Below are positions 62,501 through 64,000 of a stretch of DNA of 64,000 nucleotides, in pieces. Source of the DNA: Corbicula japonica (lineage: Eukaryota > Mollusca > Bivalvia > Venerida > Cyrenidae); contig JAZAYU010000177.1 of the NCBI GenBank assembly GCA_038501625.1, positions 576,039 to 640,038 on the forward strand, given 5' to 3'. Both the position numbers and the translations under genes were made by a program. Under the pieces are notes generated by a model. It searched no databases, had not been told where the DNA came from, and saw only the letters and a program-made list of their open reading frames with translations. Numbering within the stretch: the first letter of the stretch is position 1; each line of letters starts with the position of its first letter.

Positions 62501-63084
62501 AGTTTAACTGAGAAAACTAATAAAGTAACATTAAACAAAATTATTTTGATGTCATTTTGTATATTTAACACATAAAGTAACTGAATATTGAAAAGTTAGT
62601 TCATATAAAAAAAAACATTTTAAAACGTGATTAAATTAACGATTGTACGGAAGTACCGACTTCCGTTGTTTAGACCGGAGCCGGTCGATGAGACTGTCCT
62701 ACCTGTCTATTCTCCTCGACCGGCTGCCAGTCGAGGAGACTGAGTCTCCTCAACCGGGCCCGGTCGAGGAGACACTTCCTTTAATCAATTGGGGGCACAA
62801 TATGGTAAAATTTAGAGGAACTTAGTTCATGTGTGTCATTAACTACATAGGTGATTTAAAAATGACGTCATTAAAATATATCACCTTGGTAAAACAGCAA
62901 TTCTTTATCTGTCAAGCAGCCGTAGCATTTCTGGCATTATACGCAAAAACAAAACAGGAAATCATATGACGTCGCGAAATAAGATGACATATGCAAATTT
63001 TGTTTTGCCTACCGGGTATAGGTATATGACAAGTGCAATCAACGAAAGAACGAATGTAACAGCAAATATTGCAAATGCCAACAT
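38295..63084 (-). CDS. CYP20A1: Cytochrome P450 20A1-like gene, complete, 11 exons
   Basis: The spliced frame from ATG 63084 to the TAG of the proximal last exon (ends 38625) gives 1401 bases, 466 residues, about the family length. Residues 1-24 are an N-terminal membrane anchor (ER). Conserved parts: TIPGLDPVNKEDGNL, YGPIASFW, the I-helix region GGFHTT (about 279-284), the K-helix ETLR (333-336), KFDPDRF (384-390) and the heme loop FGFAGKRVCPG with Cys414 as thiolate ligand. CYP20 is known for departing from the usual FxxGxRxC loop and has no agreed substrate; anchor, TIPG, FDPDRF and the ITLSKR end all match that family as I recall it. All junctions keep phase. Oddity: a second copy of the last exon lies at 38295-38544. 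The introns (most 1-9 kb) are full of transposons. Confidence 0.93.
38625..38874 (-). CDS. CYP20A1: CYP20A1 last exon, proximal copy (KRVC heme loop)
   Basis: FDPDRFTHEHLRERS, heme loop FGFAGKRVCPGQRFAY, ends WITLSKR then TAG (read down to 38625). Arg at residue 412 is two before the heme cysteine, as in most P450s. It is nearest to exon 10, so it is the expected exon in the mature mRNA. Acceptor CTTTAG. Confidence 0.92.
39232..39296 (-). CDS. CYP20A1: CYP20A1 exon 10
   Basis: TPVIHALGVAGKDETVFPL then PD plus two bases; acceptor TTGCAG, donor GTAAGT. Leads into KFDPDRF of the last exon. Confidence 0.92.
39332..41678 (+). repeat. TGACCTTGACCTTGGACCT element with a 303-bp higher-order array
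   Basis: Starts AACTAGAAATGTGTCCATAG, then GGATGCCCCCGCTACG, and ends TTACATGGCGGGGGCATAA; ATGCCCCCGC / GCGGGGGCAT are short inverted ends. Inside are about 150-bp modules. From 40344 they alternate as two types, giving an almost identical 303-bp repeat with starts at 40341, 40644, 40947 and 41250. Ends in a (CACACTGA)n run (about 41571-41625). Non-coding; lies in intron 9 of CYP20A1. Confidence 0.85.
41800..41915. mobile_element. Right half of the palindromic MITE
   Basis: GTGCAGATCCTGATCAG, GCTGATCTGGATCTACACTGG, ending AGAAGAAAGGGTTA. Confidence 0.6.
41959..42070 (-). CDS. CYP20A1: CYP20A1 exon 9 (K-helix ETLR)
   Basis: YLRQVIDETLRCAVLAPW to GGHKIPKN, with the invariant Glu and Arg of the ExxR motif. 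Acceptor CTGCAG; donor GTACAA is the weakest of the gene but gives the right phase and family-like continuation KIPKN-TPVIHALG. Confidence 0.9.
42498..42738. mobile_element. Palindromic MITE, copy K
   Basis: AACCCTTTATTCCATAGATA at the left, both GATCAG blocks, and AGAAGGAAAGGGTTA at the right. Confidence 0.75.
42940..43060 (-). CDS. CYP20A1: CYP20A1 exon 8
   Basis: LAWSMYFLATHQDCQDKVY to HTNIAEL plus two bases; acceptor TTACAG, donor GTAAGT. J-helix region. Confidence 0.92.
43362..43600. mobile_element. Palindromic MITE, copy L
   Basis: CCCTTTACTTCAGGAAGTAA at the left, GTGTAGATCCAGATCAGCC and ACCTGATCTATATCTACACT inside. The right end is eroded. Confidence 0.65.
43690..44450. repeat. 151-bp tandem array (AAGGGCCATAATTCAGGAGTG)
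   Basis: CAAGGGCCATAATTCAGGA recurs at 43941, 44092, 44243 and 44394, an exact 151-base spacing. Open minus-strand frames (MVNMLVGIIS...) are produced by the repeat and are not genes. Confidence 0.8.
44512..44722. mobile_element. Palindromic MITE, copy M
   Basis: CGTTTACTCCATATAAATGG at the left, GTAGATCCAGATCAACTGG and GCTGATCTTGATCTACTCTG inside, 25 bases before the CYP20A1 exon 7 donor region. Confidence 0.65.
44743..44919 (-). CDS. CYP20A1: CYP20A1 exon 7 (I-helix)
   Basis: KKKLMATIKRMVKHRKD to VYVLGGFHTTGN plus one base. The I-helix GGFHTT replaces the usual AGxxT oxygen-activation motif while keeping the Thr pair. Donor GTTAGT. Confidence 0.9.
45240..45660. repeat. Dispersed repeat with AAATGTGACCTTGACC modules
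   Basis: Two units (about 45325 and 45473) share AAAAGGGG(C/A)ATAACTCCAT, AATGTGACCTT and GTTTGATGAAG. A relative is at 58075-58330. Confidence 0.6.
46081..46150 (-). CDS. CYP20A1: CYP20A1 exon 6
   Basis: VWAELELRLTETPTEARNK then ILQD plus one base; acceptor AATCAG, donor GTAATT. Confidence 0.88.
46207..46326. mobile_element. Left half of a palindromic MITE split by an insertion
   Basis: AACCCTTTTCTCCATATAAA to GGTCAGAAATAACCAAATAA. The other half resumes at 47575 with AACAGTGTAGATCCTGATCAG. Confidence 0.75.
46327..47574 (+). mobile_element. TGACCTTGACCTTGGACCT element inserted into a MITE
   Basis: Same ends as 39332-41678 (AACTAGAAATGCGTCCATAG ... TTACATGGCGGGGGCATAA). About eight 150-bp modules, then a (CACA)-rich run. 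Because the host MITE is otherwise continuous, this element moved as a discrete 1.25-kb unit. No protein was seen, so it must rely on enzymes from elsewhere. Confidence 0.8.
47575..47663. mobile_element. Right half of the split palindromic MITE
   Basis: AACAGTGTAGATCCTGATCAG, ATGATCTGGATCTACACTGT, TTGAGGAAAGGGT. Confidence 0.72.
47750..48655. repeat. Array of about 165-bp units (AACTTGTCAGGGTCAT)
   Basis: Begins with GAAACTGTGTTCGGAAAACA. At least three units share TTATGTAACTTGTCAGGGTC, CCTGTGCACTGTTAAG and AGGTTAACCATT; it ends CTAGATGCCTGGGGCATAAA. The minus-strand 110-codon frame is a repeat artefact. Confidence 0.65.
48671..48838 (-). CDS. CYP20A1: CYP20A1 exon 5
   Basis: 56 codons, IADELAKKWETML to RSVFDV, phase 0 both ends; acceptor TTGCAG, donor GTAAAA. 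Separated from exon 4 by an 8.2-kb intron filled with arrays, a mariner and the SGNH-carrying element. Confidence 0.9.
48868..48975. mobile_element. Fragment of the palindromic MITE
   Basis: CCTTTAATCCATACATATGG and GCAAACAGCTTTGATCCAGTT, then diverged. Confidence 0.4.
48980..50769. repeat. Array with GACCCCTGGGGCGGGGCCAATTT units
   Basis: The first part (48980-49980) has longer units with AACCCTGGGGCGT(C/A)GCCAAT and GAGGTTTCCAGTAGGAAGAT. From about 50090 the units are about 165 bases: TATATAAGTCTATGTAAAAT, AAGTGACCCCTGGGGCGG, TTGTAGAGTTCCACTAGAGG, TGGTTTCAGACAAGAAGATT. Continues at 51791 and 55426 across two insertions and ends near 55912 with CTCAGGTGAGCTAAAAAC. Non-coding. Confidence 0.75.
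50770..51790 (+). mobile_element. Mariner-family transposon, internally deleted
   Basis: TA duplicated (50768-50769, 51791-51792); the empty site CCTATATAAGTCTATG is present in neighbouring array units. Inverted ends CGAGGTACGGTCAGAAAGTT and AACTTTTTGACTGTACCTCG. At 1021 bases it is shorter than the usual 1.3 kb, because the catalytic part of the transposase is missing. Confidence 0.9.
51164..51581 (+). pseudogene. Mariner transposase N-terminal fragment, frameshifted
   Basis: MTTLIERTEQWTVIKFSAM starts the first helix-turn-helix. The mariner signature FEWHKRFRKGKADIEDNARS then GRP follows at residues about 46-68. A frameshift near 51365-51375 moves the frame to the second DNA-binding helices (KIKDVLATDRRNSLDDIA, GTVHKIV) and the WVPRLL motif, where it stops at 51579-51581. 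The DD34D catalytic domain is absent, so it cannot transpose itself. Confidence 0.9.
52823..54555 (+). CDS. SGNH-hydrolase-like protein, three exons, in a TIR element
   Basis: Exons 52823-52969 (donor GTAAGT), 54008-54114 (acceptor CTATAG, donor GTATGA) and 54417-54555 (acceptor TTTGTAG) join in phase to 130 codons. Exon 1: MALVFGHNQVKYLHEYV, a weakened block I (GDS replaced by GHN). Exon 2: VVVVVAGANDIPKASAAEV, a hydrophobic strand followed by GAND, the GxND block III of SGNH/GDSL hydrolases. Exon 3: TVMVCEILPRMQNGF, then FIDRWNRIAADVNASI. The final DxxH block is not seen: either another exon follows (a GTAAAT donor-like site lies near 54524) or the C-terminus is lost. With block I lacking Ser, esterase activity is doubtful; SGNH-fold binding is possible. 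Start ATG chosen as the first with the family-like block; the frame stays open 12 codons upstream. Confidence 0.55.
53372..53491. repeat. Palindrome with GAGTTAGCTCCGCCCAATTT arms
   Basis: CGAGTTAGCTCCGCCCAATTT and AAATTGGGCGGAGCTAACTCG are perfect inverted arms. Outer TTGCCTTACAGCA / TGCTGTAAGACAA extends the fold. It lies in intron 1 of the SGNH-like gene. Confidence 0.8.
54883..55041. mobile_element. Two adjacent fold-back elements, 'GCAACTTCTT' family
   Basis: 54883-54950 and 54972-55041, each ATTAGAAACGCAACTTCTT-like with its mirror. Same tandem-pair arrangement as at 18561-18752. A half copy (54355-54400) abuts the acceptor of SGNH exon 3. Confidence 0.7.
55426..55915. repeat. End of the CTGGGGCGGGG array
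   Basis: Two further 165-bp units, then a terminal block GGTTGCCATGGCAACCTG, ACGACGCACGACGGACACAG and AGCTCACCATGAGC. Confidence 0.65.
55940..56190. repeat. Short palindrome and a partial palindromic MITE
   Basis: CAGTCTCAAATCTCAAG / CTTGAGATTTGAGACT are mirrored around 55930-56010. A MITE fragment (GTAGATCCAGATTCGATGG ... GTTCTGGATCTAAACTGG) spans about 56040-56190. Confidence 0.55.
56650..57010. repeat. 65-bp minisatellite next to CYP20A1 exon 4
   Basis: CTGACAGTTTTACCTCCTGA recurs at 56681, 56746 and 56811 (65-base period), with a diverged unit near 56875. On the gene strand each unit reads TCAGGAGGTAAAAC, very close to the real exon-4 end and donor CAGGAG|GTAAAC. Confidence 0.85.
57023..57168 (-). 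CDS. CYP20A1: CYP20A1 exon 4
   Basis: 48 codons, ELFQLFKPLIG to KYFLTFQE, ending CAGGAG before the donor GTAAAC. The donor neighbourhood is repeated in the minisatellite that follows in the intron (56650-57010). Confidence 0.9.
57195..58470. other. CYP20A1 intron 3, gene-free
   Basis: No exon besides the flanking ones. A repeat with AAATGTGACCTTGACC is at about 58075-58330, related to 45240-45660. Confidence 0.4.
58478..58647 (-). CDS. CYP20A1: CYP20A1 exon 3
   Basis: Starts DGNLGDIAKAGSLHEFL and contains HHQYGPIASFWLGPRYVV. Acceptor TATACAG, donor GTAAGT, ends in phase 1. A-helix/beta-1 region of the P450 fold. Confidence 0.92.
59027..59250. mobile_element. Palindromic MITE, copy Q
   Basis: CTTTTACTCCACATCAATGC at the left, TTTAGATCCAGATCAACCAG inside, ATATGGAGATAGGGGTTAA at the right; the right arm is diverged. 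Confidence 0.6.
59890..60137. mobile_element. Palindromic MITE, copy R
   Basis: AACCCTTAACTCCATATTTT at the left; TGATCCAGATCAGTTGG and CAGCTGATCTGGACCAACAC inside; ATATATGGAGTAAAGGTTAA at the right, ending seven bases before the exon-2 coding end, over the donor neighbourhood. Confidence 0.75.
60144..60193 (-). CDS. CYP20A1: CYP20A1 exon 2
   Basis: SSKNPSTIPGLDPVNK plus two bases. Acceptor TTTACAG, donor GTGAGT. Encodes the proline-rich linker after the anchor. Confidence 0.9.
60478..60620. repeat. 71-bp tandem duplication
   Basis: TTAATTCTGTGAAGTTTAGT to CTGCGTTCATCATG occurs twice, head to tail, essentially identical. Confidence 0.85.
60820..62805. mobile_element. 2-kb element with about 150-bp palindromic GC-rich ends
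   Basis: The left end (60822-60990) has ATCAAGGAAGTGTCTCCTCG, ACCGGGCCCGGTCGAG, CTCGACCGGCAGCCGGTCGA and CTCGACCGGCTCCGG. The right end (62672-62795) carries the same blocks in inverse order and orientation. Each end is itself a string of small palindromes. The 1.7-kb centre is AT-rich, with a small frame at 62100-62327 that I do not recognise. It lies inside intron 1 of CYP20A1. Confidence 0.7.
63013..63084 (-). CDS. CYP20A1: CYP20A1 exon 1 (start and membrane anchor)
   Basis: 24 codons, MLAFAIFAVTFVLSLIAL then VIYLYP, a single hydrophobic anchor ending in Pro. Donor GTAGGC (slightly weak), phase 0. This ATG is chosen because the anchor matches the start of the CYP20 family closely and no longer frame is present. 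Confidence 0.9.
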
Positions 63085-63214
63085 CGTTTTTCGCTTGATT
63101 CTAATGTAGCTTTATGTCTAAAAACTTCTCAGTTTCGTCTACGTTGCAAATTCATCTGTATCACCAAACGTTTGTTTACCTAAACGCAGTTACCAGATCA
63201 AACAAACGCTTGCA
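63085..63214. promoter_or_regulatory. Candidate promoter region of CYP20A1
   Basis: The 130 bases between the CYP20A1 ATG and a possible divergent start codon at 63215. No TATA box in the usual place. Inference from position only. Confidence 0.35.
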
Positions 63215-63242
63215 ATGGATGAATTGATGCCAGAGGGCCAAG
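63215..63242 (+). CDS. Possible first coding exon of a divergent gene
   Basis: ATGGATGAATTGATGCCAGA onward gives MDELMPEGQ plus one base, followed by GTAAAT. The length is too short for family assignment. Head-to-head placement with CYP20A1 makes it worth recording. Confidence 0.25.
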
Positions 63243-63449
63243 GTAAATTCTTACATATTTAGGTACTGTGGCCAGTTAGTAATTTGCCGCTTTGCATCTG
63301 TCTGTAGTAGTTTCCACCACTCCATAATGGGGCGGATATACCAACCCCCATAGGACACCCATTCAAGCACTGACCGAGCAAACTTTGCAGTGGATCCACA
63401 TAAAATTAAATAAAAGAATATTTCTCTGTATCCTAAATAACTAAATTTG

Positions 63450-63920
63450 GTGGACGGGTGGTCCAGTGGTAACGCGCTGGTCTACCAATGCGGAAGTCGT
63501 GAGTTCGAAACCCGAACGCGGCACTGGAAATTTCTGAAATACGTCTGAGTATTTCCCACCCAACTAAGAACTGGTTCACTCCCAGGAAGTAGGATTTCAG
63601 TGCGTGTATCGGTGCTATACACCGGGCACGTTAAAGAACCAGGGGGTCTCTTCGGAAAGAGCTAGGGTATCGCACCCGGATTCCCTCTATCTAAACCTCT
63701 ATCTCTCAATACGTATCTGCACCTGTCAGATGTAATTGTTATATATGCGTAAATACTCAGTGGATGGTGGTGTTGATGCGTGCGTAAATACTCTGGTGGT
63801 GTTGGTGTAAAAACCTAATGGTGAGGATGTAAAAATGATATAAAATGATTGTGAAATATCCTGCTAGCAGGCGTGCCTCTAAAAGAAAGGTGGAATATAC
63901 CAGACAACAACAACAACAAA
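63450..63920 (+). mobile_element. tRNA-derived SINE
   Basis: A tRNA-like head has A box TGGTCCAGTGGTAACGCG and B box GAGTTCGAAACCCG about 45 bases apart, the RNA polymerase III promoter. A body follows with CACCGGGCACGTTAAAGAAC and GGGTATCGCACCCGG, blocks widespread in mollusc SINEs as I recall, and a (CAA)n tail (63905-63920). It is not a functional tRNA gene: the acceptor stem does not close. Confidence 0.82.
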
Positions 63921-64000
63921 TTGGCCCATTAATTAGCTGAAGTAGACCAACTTTGCACTTAAACCAATGTAGCTCTACTGACATACCGACATTGGCCAGA

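Noticed and set aside
63450..63530. tRNA gene
   Set aside because: A and B boxes are present but the cloverleaf does not close and a SINE body and (CAA)n tail follow.

Overview
The window is eukaryotic nuclear DNA: AT-rich, with intron-containing genes, no operons, microsatellites and a very dense load of repeats. The genes (cullin-2, CYP20A1), a tRNA-type SINE, a Ty3/Gypsy element, a mariner and long arrays built on TGACCTTGACC are typical of a bivalve mollusc. I cannot name the species from sequence alone. Positions are 1-based; gene models were built by reading splice junctions and reading frame by eye.

Layout. (1) 1-4.6 kb: the 3' part of a cullin-2 gene on the minus strand, running off the left edge. 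Four exons are clear, including the neddylation-site exon. (2) 5-25.7 kb: no convincing host exon. This stretch holds palindromic MITEs, terminal-inverted-repeat (TIR) elements at 0.75, 9.7, 10.7, 12.2, 19.1 and 22.2 kb, an LTR plus gag remnant at 6.2-7.6 kb, and arrays carrying TGACCTTGACC. (3) 25.69-35.81 kb: one full-length but decayed Ty3/Gypsy element with two LTRs, a 4-bp target duplication, a primer-binding site and a polypurine tract. It has gag, protease, RT/RNase H and integrase, and an extra C2H2 zinc-finger reading frame between pol and the 3' LTR. (4) 38.3-63.1 kb: a complete cytochrome P450 20A1-like gene on the minus strand, 11 exons and 466 codons, with every junction in phase. 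Its last exon, which carries the heme-binding cysteine, is tandemly duplicated. Its introns hold a mariner remnant, a 3.5-kb TIR element with a small spliced SGNH-hydrolase-like gene, a 2-kb element with GC-rich palindromic ends, several tandem arrays and a minisatellite that repeats the exon-4 splice donor. (5) 63.1-64 kb: a short 5' region, a possible divergent first exon on the plus strand, and a tRNA-derived SINE.

The two host genes are unrelated in function: a ubiquitin-ligase scaffold and an orphan ER-anchored P450. The rest is a record of nested transposition. Several insertions can be dated relative to one another because empty sites are visible in neighbouring repeat copies: Gypsy inside a 155-bp array, mariner inside a 165-bp array, and a TGACCTTGACC element inside a palindromic MITE.
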